Shown: positions 8,202 to 15,515 of the stretch, piece by piece
Layout of the letters: the number at the start of each line of letters is the position of its first letter
Numbering within the stretch: position 1 is the stretch's first letter
Source: a virus
DNA length: 42,398 nt
Strand: one strand, 5' to 3'
Virus record (IMG/VR): IMGVR_UViG_3300032284_000390
Span: 1 to 42,398 of that record
Made by a program: the position numbers and the translations under genes
Notes under the pieces: generated by a model
What the model saw: the letters and a program-made list of their open reading frames with translations, nothing else
What the model was told of the DNA's origin: nothing
Databases searched by the model: none

Positions 8202-8906
8202 TTAATTTAGTGCTATTACTTTATCGGTGCCAAGAATCTTAGCAGTAAACTTGCAAGCACGTGGATTAATAATATTCACTTCTTTTTCTTCTGGATTACC
8301 ACGAACATCTACGTGCAGATTACTGATGTTATTGGGCGGTGTCTGGCACTTCAATAGAACGTATACTGACTTACCAGCACTGTGTGTTCGCCCTTCTACG
8401 CCCTCAATATAATCATCTATTACATCACGGTCAACTGTCCAGTGCGAACCTAAATCTTCACGATTTAGGTCTTCAAACTTTTCTAAGAACACAATACGGT
8501 ACAGTGTTCCACCGTGTTCAATGATAGCATCTACTGTGCCACTGTAATCGTGTAGCTCAACAGTTCCACGACGTGTCTCGCCATAATAATCAGTCCAGAA
8601 CTTCTGTGTTTCCTTATAATATTCTGGGTCAATTAGCCTATTGTTCTTTTGTTTTGCTGGCGTAGGCATTGTATCAAAGTAATTTCGTGTATCTTCATCA
8701 CGAACAATACTGTACTCTTCTGCTTTAGCACCGCTATTTTTTACGGCATAATCAATGCGGTATTTTTTATACCAATCCTTTGCTTGTTCATATGAATTAA
8801 AAAACTTTGCACCATCATGCATATCGGCAATCTTGCCATTACGATATAATTCGTAGTGTCCTGGTCCAGTCTTAGATGGTGGGTTTTCAATTTCAGTGAT
8901 ACGCAT
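8202..8906 (-). CDS. Putative ADP-ribosyltransferase (R-S-E type), possibly injected
   Basis: The protein has 234 residues from the ATG at 8906; an upstream ATG at 8990 would lie deep in the preceding gene. The C-terminal half shows, in order, GTLYRIVFLEKF (candidate Arg), DLGSHWTVD (Ser-x-Thr) and NPEEKEVNI (Glu-x-Glu), the order expected for arginine-specific mono-ADP-ribosyltransferases such as T4 Alt. The N-terminus (MRITEIENPP) is only weakly like a capsid-targeting peptide. It overlaps the GGCT-like gene by 14 bases. If real, it would modify host proteins after injection; the family call is inference from spaced motifs. Confidence 0.5.
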   Translation of the reverse strand: MRITEIENPPSKTGPGHYELYRNGKIADMHDGAKFFNSYEQAKDWYKKYRIDYAVKNSGAKAEEYSIVRDEDTRNYFDTMPTPAKQKNNRLIDPEYYKETQKFWTDYYGETRRGTVELHDYSGTVDAIIEHGGTLYRIVFLEKFEDLNREDLGSHWTVDRDVIDDYIEGVEGRTHSAGKSVYVLLKCQTPPNNISNLHVDVRGNPEEKEVNIINPRACKFTAKILGTDKVIALN

Positions 8907-9354
8907 ATAGGTGTTCCGTTGCATAATCAAGTTGTTGTAGCGGAATACCAGCATGTGTATATCCAGCATGAATCGACGCAATATAATCATCGCTTGGTTT
9001 GGTATTCTGTAGTCGCTTACGTGTAGCAGGTGTCATTGTATAAAGTTCAGCAACGTATTTTTCACCACGATGGTAAACTGGCACAGTTTTACGGTCGTAT
9101 AGTGTTGGATACCCCTCTGCACTATCTAGGTGATGCAGCCATTCACGATTGATTTCCCACAGTGCACCTACAACGTAATCACCTGGACTTGGGATGACAT
9201 TTGCGTATTGCAACATTTCCATAGTGAAGTTTTGTAGGGTGGCTGGACCGATTAGGTGTGGACCAGTCATGATTGATGGGTCAGTGAGCATACCGTATGC
9301 AAAGTAATATGTCGGTGCTTCACCTGCTTCGGTGAGGATTTCTTTAATAAGCAT
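8893..9354 (-). CDS. Gamma-glutamylcyclotransferase-like (AIG2/GGCT fold) protein
   Basis: The protein has 153 residues. YYFAYGMLTDPSIM matches the YGSN-type loop of the GGCT fold and LDSAEGYPTLYDR contains the candidate catalytic Glu, with the strand EKYVAELYTM following. Family members cleave gamma-glutamyl amides or act on related amines. The N-terminus MLIKEILTEAGEA resembles capsid-targeting peptides, so the protein may be packaged. The start is four bases from an AATAAATA-like element and lacks a ribosome-binding site. Confidence 0.7.
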   Translation of the reverse strand: MLIKEILTEAGEAPTYYFAYGMLTDPSIMTGPHLIGPATLQNFTMEMLQYANVIPSPGDYVVGALWEINREWLHHLDSAEGYPTLYDRKTVPVYHRGEKYVAELYTMTPATRKRLQNTKPSDDYIASIHAGYTHAGIPLQQLDYATEHLYAYH

Positions 9355-9358
9355 GTGG

Positions 9359-9366
9359 TATTTATT
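9359..9366 (-). promoter_or_regulatory. AATAAATA late-type promoter element
   Basis: The minus strand reads CCAATAAATACCACATG, putting the start codon four bases after the element. The layout copies that at 1671-1684, where the downstream protein also has a capsid-targeting-like leader. Confidence 0.4.
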
Positions 9367-9368
9367 GG

Positions 9369-9845
9369 TTAATTGCGTATATAACTATATCCGCTACAAG
9401 GCGGAGTGTAACACTGTATAACCATACTGCCAGTGTCTCCTGCTGTTGGATTAGTTTGGACCACAGTTGCACTAACTCCAACACCACTCATACTAAGAGT
9501 GAAACTCTTATCTGGTCCACTCTGTGTAATACTAGCAACACTGTTACTGGTAGAATCAGTCATGGCAACAATCGCACTGTTGTTTCCTGTACCACTTTGA
9601 TTGATAGTTATGCTGTTGTTATTATTGGTTGCTCCTGGAGAACCACCGATATATGCACTCTTTGTTCCAGCACCTATCTGCATAATGCTTAACTCATTAT
9701 AGTCGCCGCTGTTTTTTATGGTGGCGCTCGCATCAGTGGCTGATTGTGTGACACTGATATTATTGCCATTTCCAACTTGGTCTATCCTGACTAAGTTATC
9801 TGCGTATGCTGGGGTGATTAATAGTAGAAATAATAGTTTTTTCAT
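9369..9845 (-). CDS. Curlin-like repeat protein B
   Basis: The 158-residue protein has a Sec signal peptide (cleavage likely after AYA, residue 15) followed by Asn-, Ser-, Thr- and Gly-rich repeats of the curlin kind: VRIDQVGNGNNISVTQ, ELSIMQIGAGT, SITINQSGTGNNS. These match the alternating Gln-x-Gly-x-x-Asn pattern of CsgA and CsgB strands. The C-terminus holds a Cys pair (QCYTPPCSGY), unusual for curlins. It overlaps the FecR-domain gene by ATGA. It is a likely export substrate for the CsgG-type pore upstream and could act as nucleator or major fibre subunit. Confidence 0.75.
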   Translation of the reverse strand: MKKLLFLLLITPAYADNLVRIDQVGNGNNISVTQSATDASATIKNSGDYNELSIMQIGAGTKSAYIGGSPGATNNNNSITINQSGTGNNSAIVAMTDSTSNSVASITQSGPDKSFTLSMSGVGVSATVVQTNPTAGDTGSMVIQCYTPPCSGYSYIRN

Positions 9846-10975
9846 TGACTCTGCTTTATGATTATACTCGTCCCGTTTGGCTGATTAACGATTTGTTTAA
9901 CAGTTACTCCGTCTTGTTGTGTTATCGTAAACGTTGTATTCGCACTCTTATCTATCGTTACTTCTGCATAATCGCCATTTGGTGAGTTACGATACAGTGT
10001 TACTGAATTATTATCTATAATATAATATAATCCCGCTGCCTTATTAATTTTAAAGTTAGGTAGCAGTGAGTTTTCATCGCTTAGTCGGCTGTCTAATAGT
10101 CCACTGTTTAATAGGTCTAGTATATTATATAAAAATGCTTGGTCTAAAAAGTTAATACTCAATCTATCAAGTGGCTCTTCAAGATAATCTGTATTCAATT
10201 CATCAAACTTTAAGAAATCTAAGTCAAGTGCATTACGGTCTAATATACTCTTGTTACGACTAGTGCTAATTTCATCATCACGTTTCTTTGGTGGAGTAAG
10301 GATTAAGAAATTATTGATTTGTGCTTCTGTAAGTTTAAGAATACTTGGCTTGGTGGGATTCAACTCTCGTGCAGAGGTGGCAGTTGCCTGAAATGGCTGG
10401 TCAAGATGCACTGTTCCACCCTCTGTAGTAACGTCAATCTTGCCTGTTTTACAATCTTTGCGAATATCTTTCCATCCAGTAGGGCAACTTGGGAGTAAGA
10501 TAATCAAACTACGACCAAGTTCATCAACTGTCATACTAAAATCTGTACCACGAACACCAATAACAGCAGTAGGTGTTTCTATCTTTACATTTTGTGGATT
10601 ATTCTTGGCAATCTGACCGCTGGCATAACGTGCGGTCCCCATAACAACCTTGAGTCCAAGTTTGCCAGCATCACTGTGCTTAGGGTCATATACGAAGTCA
10701 TCAATAAGAAGTTTACTTTGTTCGGTTACCTGCACCTTAGTGGCATCTTCAAAGGTAATACCTACTCTACCCTGTGCAGTCTGCACAGTGTCATTCATTT
10801 CAACGCCAGTATTAACTGAACTTTCAATAGTTTTTGTATCACGGTGGATTTGTGCGGGACCAGTTTCTTCGGTTACTAATCCCACACTACTCCATGCATT
10901 AGTTGCCAGTAGTGACAGTAATATTATTATTGCTGCCAGTGCTAGTAACCTTGACCGTGCTGTCAATCGTACCAC
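9842..10975 (-). CDS. FecR-domain exported protein
   Basis: The protein has 377 residues with an N-terminal signal sequence (LLALAAIIILLSLLATNAWS) and a FecR domain (about 30-150) seen in TVQTAQGRVGITFEDATKVQV and TPTAVIGVRGTDFSM. FecR domains bind periplasmic partners or relay signals; they often occur beside CHASE2 sensors. The rest is low-complexity, Asp-, Leu- and Asn-rich. The start is GTG with GGGAG nine bases upstream; no ATG occurs until well inside the domain. The first 77 bases overlap the curlin gene in another frame, so the signal peptide is encoded over the end of the curlin repeats. Confidence 0.8.
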   Translation of the reverse strand: MVRLTARSRLLALAAIIILLSLLATNAWSSVGLVTEETGPAQIHRDTKTIESSVNTGVEMNDTVQTAQGRVGITFEDATKVQVTEQSKLLIDDFVYDPKHSDAGKLGLKVVMGTARYASGQIAKNNPQNVKIETPTAVIGVRGTDFSMTVDELGRSLIILLPSCPTGWKDIRKDCKTGKIDVTTEGGTVHLDQPFQATATSARELNPTKPSILKLTEAQINNFLILTPPKKRDDEISTSRNKSILDRNALDLDFLKFDELNTDYLEEPLDRLSINFLDQAFLYNILDLLNSGLLDSRLSDENSLLPNFKINKAAGLYYIIDNNSVTLYRNSPNGDYAEVTIDKSANTTFTITQQDGVTVKQIVNQPNGTSIIIKQSQ

Positions 10976-11588
10976 TCTGCGTAACTCCCACGGTATTACT
11001 TGCTCCTACGACAGCAACATCTGCTTCAAATCCACTAGCACCTGCGGTGCCATTTTGTGATACTGATACATTGTTGCCATTGCCACCGCTAACATTAACG
11101 GTTGCACGAGCACCTAGAAGATTTGTGGTCTTGCTATCAATGCCTACAGTATTACTGTCGCCAGTAACTGTTGTGCTGATTGTGCTCTTAGAGTCGGCAT
11201 TTGTAGTAACCGTGTTGCTACTACCAGTTACGTCTGCTGTAATATTAGTATCTGTACATGCGCTGCCACTGTCAGTTCCGCAGGTTACAGTAACATTATT
11301 GAGACTACCAGTTACCGTGCTATTAACCACGGCACCAATACCATTGATAGTGAATACACCGATATTGCTACCACCAATTTGACTGATAGATATATTTTGA
11401 CTGTTACCATCAAAAGTAGCATGTGCTTGATCTGACCCTAACTGGTTACCAGCACCAGTTTGTGTCACAGTAAGATTAGAATTGCTGCCTATTTGATCAA
11501 TATAAACACCATTGGCAGTTCCAGCATATGCAGGACCAACAATAGCAATCAAGGCAGCAATAACTAACAGTTTCAAAGACTGTTTCAT
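10899..11588 (-). CDS. Curlin-like repeat protein A
   Basis: The protein has 229 residues: a signal peptide (about 1-22, ending AYA), then repeats with the curlin signature, for example VYIDQIGSNSNLTVTQTGAGNQ and ISISQIGGSNIG, then degenerate Val-Thr-Asn-Gly repeats. Composition is Ser-, Thr-, Asn- and Gly-rich with almost no charged residues, as for amyloid fibre subunits. It lies 58 bases downstream of the csgG-like gene on the same strand, so it is the best candidate for the main exported subunit. The 3' end doubles as the start of the FecR gene. Confidence 0.8.
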   Translation of the reverse strand: MKQSLKLLVIAALIAIVGPAYAGTANGVYIDQIGSNSNLTVTQTGAGNQLGSDQAHATFDGNSQNISISQIGGSNIGVFTINGIGAVVNSTVTGSLNNVTVTCGTDSGSACTDTNITADVTGSSNTVTTNADSKSTISTTVTGDSNTVGIDSKTTNLLGARATVNVSGGNGNNVSVSQNGTAGASGFEADVAVVGASNTVGVTQSGTIDSTVKVTSTGSNNNITVTTGN

Positions 11589-11646
11589 AATTGCTTTTCC
11601 TATTAAATTGTATTAACGTTTGATCCGCACATCGTGCGTTTACTGT

Positions 11647-12447
11647 TTATTTTTGAAAGTGCCACAGACCCTTTTGGACGCCTTGATTGATAAGGTCTAC
11701 AACTGCAGCTTCTATGGCAATGCGAACTGCATACGTTGTTGGTTCATTGATGTTAACGCCGTTCTCAAACTCGACACTTTGTGTTCCTGCGTCAACAAAC
11801 TTCATAACATTAGCATTGGTTCCAGAACTATAAACTGTCTTTGCAGCACCACTACTAACTAAAACTTCTCCCGTGCTTACGCTTACTAATCTAATAACGA
11901 CTGTAACCACGTCAGTGCGATACTGTTGATCTGCACCAATTCCAAGGAATCGTGCTCCAATACCACCACTATTTACATCAGTGTCATAACCTATAACACC
12001 GCCTTCTAACATAACACCAGCAACTAACATTGGTGCTAATTGTTTTGCATCTTTGCCTTCATATGTTTCACGCTGATTGCGAATTAGCTGACGTTCTTTA
12101 ATAAGATCATCTAAACCAACACGTTCAACAACCTGAAACCACTTGCCACTACCAGCATCTTGTAGTGCCTTCATTAAGAACACTTCACTGCCCTGTGTCA
12201 CTGCACTGCTGAATGTTGAGAACTTATCATTTGCTTTACGCTGACCAGTCTTATCTGTAAAACTATATACAGCAATTGCAATAGGTGGACCATCTGGGCC
12301 ACGTAATCCTGGAAGTGGATTATAACGAGCTTTACTAATAATTTCTGGTTCACTACTTGCTTTAATAACAATAGGATCGTTCTGAATATTTTCAGTGCCA
12401 CATCCTGCCAGTGTTAAAAATAGTAATCCTGCTAAAATCTTTTTCAT
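11647..12447 (-). CDS. csgG: CsgG-family curli secretion lipoprotein
   Basis: The 266-residue protein is close to the length of E. coli CsgG (277). It has a lipoprotein signal with lipobox LAGC and acylated Cys16, and family blocks VVERVGLDDLIKERQLIR, GGVIGYDTDVNSGGIGAR, GIGADQQYRTD and STGEVLVSSGAAKT. CsgG forms a nonameric channel in the outer membrane that exports unfolded curlin. The start overlaps the csgF stop (TAATG). All parts of the family fold appear present, with no sign of decay. The presence of such a pore implies a host with an outer membrane. Confidence 0.93.
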   Translation of the reverse strand: MKKILAGLLFLTLAGCGTENIQNDPIVIKASSEPEIISKARYNPLPGLRGPDGPPIAIAVYSFTDKTGQRKANDKFSTFSSAVTQGSEVFLMKALQDAGSGKWFQVVERVGLDDLIKERQLIRNQRETYEGKDAKQLAPMLVAGVMLEGGVIGYDTDVNSGGIGARFLGIGADQQYRTDVVTVVIRLVSVSTGEVLVSSGAAKTVYSSGTNANVMKFVDAGTQSVEFENGVNINEPTTYAVRIAIEAAVVDLINQGVQKGLWHFQK

Positions 12448-12899
12448 TAGAACTTGAAACTCCCAATTGGAACTTGAATCTCGGTTTTATTACCGCTTGG
12501 ATCAATAATTGTTAAATTGATCATACCTGCTGTGTCATCCTTAATCCAACTTATAGTGGTTCCTTCAAACGTCATTGTTCCGCTTGTTGAACCGTCACTA
12601 AACATTGCATTAGCTAGCTGTAAGCTAAGCTGTGCGTAGATGCGTGACTCTAAATTGTTAAGAAACTTTGCAAGATTTGTATTTTGTTTAGCAGCAGCAG
12701 CAAGTGCAGCGTCTGCTTTCTTTTGGGCTTCTAATGCTTGTTTTCGCTGGAACTCTTCGTTCTCAATAGCAAGAACATGTGCACTCCAACCATCGCCACT
12801 AAAGCTAGGGTTAGAGAACTGATATGTCAGCGGCGTAGCAAATGCTGGTGCCGAAGATAATAATGCCAGAAAGATGACAGTTCTTGATAAAATACGCAT
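12447..12899 (-). CDS. csgF: CsgF-family curli assembly protein
   Basis: The 150-residue protein has a signal peptide (about 1-21, AFA) and then TPLTYQFSNPSFSG, which matches the mature CsgF N-terminus (GTMTFQFRNPNFGG) that inserts into the CsgG pore. An Ala-, Lys- and Gln-rich helix (about 50-80) and a C-terminal beta part (INLTIIDPSGNKTEIQVPIG) follow as in CsgF. It is the first gene of the cluster, preceded by a palindromic AATAAAT element. CsgE, CsgD and a true CsgB are not seen in the window. Confidence 0.88.
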   Translation of the reverse strand: MRILSRTVIFLALLSSAPAFATPLTYQFSNPSFSGDGWSAHVLAIENEEFQRKQALEAQKKADAALAAAAKQNTNLAKFLNNLESRIYAQLSLQLANAMFSDGSTSGTMTFEGTTISWIKDDTAGMINLTIIDPSGNKTEIQVPIGSFKF

Positions 12900-12907
12900 A
12901 TTGATTT

Positions 12908-12931
12908 CCCATATTATTTATGGAATATGGG
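12908..12931 (-). promoter_or_regulatory. Palindrome enclosing a late-type ATAAATA element, upstream of csgF
   Basis: An 8-bp perfect inverted repeat (CCCATATT with AATATGGG) surrounds CCATAAAT on the minus strand, ten or so bases before the csgF start. It may be a promoter overlapped by an operator for the whole curli cluster. Confidence 0.4.
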
Positions 12932-12957
12932 AAGTGTAGTTATATGCTGCTAAAAGT

Positions 12958-13033
12958 TGGCTGGGGGACTAGGGTTCGAACCTAGGGTCTTCGGAGTCAA
13001 AGTCCGACGTGTTACCAGTTACACCATCCCCCA
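12958..13033 (-). tRNA. tRNA-Gln (anticodon TTG)
   Basis: The minus strand folds into a cloverleaf: acceptor TGGGGGA with TCCCCCA, discriminator G, encoded CCA. The anticodon stem TCGGA/TCCGA holds the loop CTTTGAC, giving anticodon TTG (reads CAA). The T arm is CTAGG-TTCGAAC-CCTAG. A sigma70-type promoter lies just upstream. Confidence 0.93.
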
Positions 13034-13043
13034 ATGTCTAAAC

Positions 13044-13072
13044 AATTTATCAGGTGTATTGTATATAGTCAA
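13044..13072 (-). promoter_or_regulatory. Sigma70-type promoter for tRNA-Gln
   Basis: The minus strand reads TTGACT, 17-base spacer, TAAATT, ending about ten bases before the tRNA. It is back to back with the plus-strand promoter at 13082, the two -35 boxes being about ten bases apart. Confidence 0.6.
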
Positions 13073-13081
13073 GTAAAATTA

Positions 13082-13110
13082 TTGACTCAGAAATTAAAAC
13101 CATATATATT
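13082..13110 (+). promoter_or_regulatory. Sigma70-type promoter for the dehydratase gene
   Basis: TTGACT, 17-base spacer, TATATT on the plus strand, about 22 bases before the TTG start of the sugar dehydratase. Confidence 0.65.
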
Positions 13111-13132
13111 ATTAACATTAACGGAGAATCCA

Positions 13133-14167
13133 TTGAGTAAGAACGTCCTAATCACTGGTGGTGCTGGATTTATCGCACACCATGTTATCGACCATATTCT
13201 CAAGACTACTGATTGGAATATCGTAAGTCTTGACCGCCTTGATTTTAGCGGCAATCTAAATCGTCTTAATGACATGATGCAAGATCATAGTCCAGAAGTT
13301 CAGAAGCGTGTGAAGGTAATTTTTCATGACCTCAAAGCGGAAATTAACCCCCTTACGAAGACTCGTCTTGGCCATGTTGATATTATTCTTCACCTTGCCG
13401 CTGGCAGTCACGTGGATCGTTCTATCGACTTTCCAATGGAGTTCGTGTTGGATAATGTGGTTGGAACTTGCAATATCCTTGAGTTTGCTCGCAAATGTGA
13501 TAATTTAGAACGGTTCGTATACTTCTCGACTGATGAAGTATTTGGACCAGCACCTAATGGTGTTCTATACAAAGAATATGACAGGTATAATTCGGGAAAC
13601 CCATACAGCGCAACTAAGGCTGGTGGTGAAGAACTAGCGGTATGCTATGAAAATACATACAAACTACCTGTGTATGTTACCCACACAATGAATGTGTTCG
13701 GTGAACGTCAACATCCAGAAAAGTATATTCCTATGTGTATTCGCAAGACACGTGATGGTGAAACTATTACGGTTCATAGTGATTCTACTAAGACTATCCC
13801 AGGCTCACGTCACTACATTCATGCTAAGGATGTTGCCGAAGCATTGATGTTTATCCTTAATCTTAAGAACTTCACAATGCCACCAGAGTTTGGTGGTGCC
13901 AAGTGTCCTAAGTTTAACATTGTGGGTAAGCAGGAAATCAATAACCTACAGTTGGCACAGATTATTGCTGACAGTCAATATAAGCCACTCAAATATGAAA
14001 TGGTTGATTTCCACAGTTCACGTCCTGGTCATGACCTACGCTATTCACTTAGCGGTGAGTTTATGAAGTCGCTTGGTTGGGAACCTAAGATTGAACTTAC
14101 AGAACGTATTAAGCAAGTTGTTGATTGGACACTACAACGTCCAGATTGGTTGAACCTAGATGTCTAA
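13133..14167 (+). CDS. NAD-dependent nucleotide-sugar dehydratase/epimerase (RfbB-like)
   Basis: This is a short-chain dehydrogenase of the extended type, about 344 residues. The NAD-binding motif GGAGFIAHHVIDHI stands at the N-terminus, and the catalytic elements are FSTDEVFGP and YSATKAGGEE (Tyr-x-x-x-Lys). FSTDEVFG, with Asp-Glu after Thr, is typical of dTDP-glucose 4,6-dehydratases. The start is TTG at 13133 with GGAG seven bases upstream, and the N-terminus (SKNVLITGGAG) then fits the family; an upstream ATG at 13034 adds a non-family leader. It overlaps the next gene by eight bases. Product likely feeds the C-methyltransferase at 461. Confidence 0.88.
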   Translation: MSKNVLITGGAGFIAHHVIDHILKTTDWNIVSLDRLDFSGNLNRLNDMMQDHSPEVQKRVKVIFHDLKAEINPLTKTRLGHVDIILHLAAGSHVDRSIDFPMEFVLDNVVGTCNILEFARKCDNLERFVYFSTDEVFGPAPNGVLYKEYDRYNSGNPYSATKAGGEELAVCYENTYKLPVYVTHTMNVFGERQHPEKYIPMCIRKTRDGETITVHSDSTKTIPGSRHYIHAKDVAEALMFILNLKNFTMPPEFGGAKCPKFNIVGKQEINNLQLAQIIADSQYKPLKYEMVDFHSSRPGHDLRYSLSGEFMKSLGWEPKIELTERIKQVVDWTLQRPDWLNLDV

Positions 14168-14897
14168 GAAAAAAACAGAAAAAAAATATGGTGTGCTAAT
14201 CACCAGTGCTATTAATGCTAAGTTTAGTATCTATAGTCCAGAGGAAAGAATAGAACAAACACTTGAAACAATTGCAAGTGTTCGTGAACGTATTCCAAAT
14301 GCTATTATCTGCTTAACAGACTGTGGTATCCCTGGATTAGATGAGGAAACCGCAAATATTTTAGCCGCAGACGTTGACAATTTTATTGATTTTAGTGAAG
14401 ATGAAAATGTTAATTGGATTAGAGATAATGTTCAAGAACAAGATATTGTAAAAAATCTTACTGAACTTGGAGTTGTTTCTAGATTTTTTGAACTTGCTGC
14501 CGACAAAGGTTGGTTTGCTGATTGTGATCGTGTATTCAAGGTAAGTGGTCGTTATACACTTACGGATCGTTTTAATATTGCAGATTACGAAGACCCACGT
14601 GTTGGCGACAAGTATGTTGTAAGCAAGCGTATGCTAAGTCAGTTTAGACCAGGCATAACAGGAGTTGACCAACAATATATGTTACGTGTATACAGCATGG
14701 GAGCAAATCGTATCCCTGAGTTTCAAATGCTTTTGGCTGATATGACTGAACATATGCAAGAGTTAGTCAATAACAATCGTTACATTGATATTGAACATCT
14801 TTGGTATAAGTTTTTACCAAAAAATGATGTAATCGAGTTTGACAGAACTGGTGTCAAAGGTCATATAGCACCAAATGGAACTGCCATTGAGAATTAA
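14160..14897 (+). CDS. Glycosyltransferase-like protein of unknown specificity
   Basis: The 245-residue protein is coupled to the sugar dehydratase by overlap. Segments such as YGVLITSAINAK, ADCDRVFKVSGRYTLTDRFN and GDKYVVSKRML recall GT-A-like transferases acting in surface-glycan synthesis, where a K-x-S-G-R-Y motif is common. I cannot name the donor or acceptor. No signal peptide or membrane segment is present, so it acts in the cytoplasm. A strong hairpin terminator follows immediately. Confidence 0.5.
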   Translation: MSKKKTEKKYGVLITSAINAKFSIYSPEERIEQTLETIASVRERIPNAIICLTDCGIPGLDEETANILAADVDNFIDFSEDENVNWIRDNVQEQDIVKNLTELGVVSRFFELAADKGWFADCDRVFKVSGRYTLTDRFNIADYEDPRVGDKYVVSKRMLSQFRPGITGVDQQYMLRVYSMGANRIPEFQMLLADMTEHMQELVNNNRYIDIEHLWYKFLPKNDVIEFDRTGVKGHIAPNGTAIEN

Positions 14898-14924
14898 AAA
14901 AAGCCCCGTGAGGGGCTTTTCTTT
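14893..14924. terminator. Bidirectional rho-independent terminator
   Basis: The stem AAGCCCC/GGGGCTT with loop GTGA is flanked by A7 on the left and a T-rich run on the right, between two convergent genes. It can stop transcription from both sides. Confidence 0.85.
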
Positions 14925-15177
14925 ATTGACCGTATGTTGATTTAGAATTAGCTTTTGCAATCAAAGATTGAAGTTCATCAAATAATGATGGATCAACTTG
15001 ATGCGAAGCACCGCTAGCGTTATCAACAAGAACAATGCTAACGCCAGTATTAGATTCTGGGTCTGGCATAAGCGTTACACTGACGTTTGTATGTCCCCAT
15101 TCAGCTAGCATACGCTTAGCATAGTTAATCTGCTGACGAATTGTAAACTCATAAGTGCAGTCAATAAGTTCAGACAT
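14923..15177 (-). CDS. Unknown small protein, 84 residues
   Basis: The 84-residue protein has an alternating helix-strand pattern (TIRQQINYAKRMLAEWG, VSVTLMPDPESNTGVSIVLVD) and no membrane segment. Its start overlaps the stop of the upstream small gene (TAATG), so the two are co-translated. I do not recognise the family. Confidence 0.6.
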   Translation of the reverse strand: MSELIDCTYEFTIRQQINYAKRMLAEWGHTNVSVTLMPDPESNTGVSIVLVDNASGASHQVDPSLFDELQSLIAKANSKSTYGQ

Positions 15178-15428
15178 TATGCAGCCCTCGCTTGTTGCAT
15201 CATTTCGGAGAGAATAAACTTAGCGATATTCATCTGCTTGCGGATATATTCATCGGTATTGAGAGAAGGAATTGTTGGATTTTTTGCTGCAATCATTTCC
15301 TGACAGTCACTCAGGATGCTCATAACCACCATTTCCTTACCAGCCAACTTAGCAGTAAGTGAGTCGAGATATTGCTTGCGGATATCCTGAATGCTGATAC
15401 CGTACATCTGCTGCTCTTGATTTGTCAT
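15177..15428 (-). CDS. Unknown small helical protein, 83 residues
   Basis: The ATG at 15428 (MTNQEQQMYG) is preferred to that at 15440, because GGAG then falls at the right distance. The protein is helical and Met- and Gln-rich, without recognisable motifs. A sigma70-type promoter at 15454-15481 drives it and the following gene. Confidence 0.6.
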   Translation of the reverse strand: MTNQEQQMYGISIQDIRKQYLDSLTAKLAGKEMVVMSILSDCQEMIAAKNPTIPSLNTDEYIRKQMNIAKFILSEMMQQARAA

Positions 15429-15453
15429 GTCCATCTCCATTGCTTATATTCTT

Positions 15454-15481
15454 ACAATATCACAGATTATATGGTTGTCAA
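15454..15481 (-). promoter_or_regulatory. Sigma70-type promoter
   Basis: The minus strand reads TTGACA, 16-base spacer, TATTGT, about 26 bases before the ATG at 15428. The -35 box abuts the terminator of the upstream gene. Confidence 0.65.
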
Positions 15482-15483
15482 GC

Positions 15484-15510
15484 AAAAAAAAACACCGCCG
15501 AAGCGGTGCT
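15484..15510 (-). terminator. Rho-independent terminator with TTCG loop
   Basis: On the minus strand CACCGC-TTCG-GCGGTG is followed by nine T, directly after the stop of the gene at 15516. The TTCG tetraloop is an especially stable one. Confidence 0.88.
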
Positions 15511-15515
15511 TTTTA

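Noticed and set aside
10650-11382. Plus-strand frames opposite the curlin and FecR genes
   Set aside because: They are shadows caused by the low-complexity Val/Thr/Asn codons of the minus-strand genes and lack start signals.
13034-13132. N-terminal extension of the dehydratase from ATG 13034
   Set aside because: It would begin inside the tRNA-Gln promoter region, lacks a ribosome-binding site and adds residues foreign to the family.
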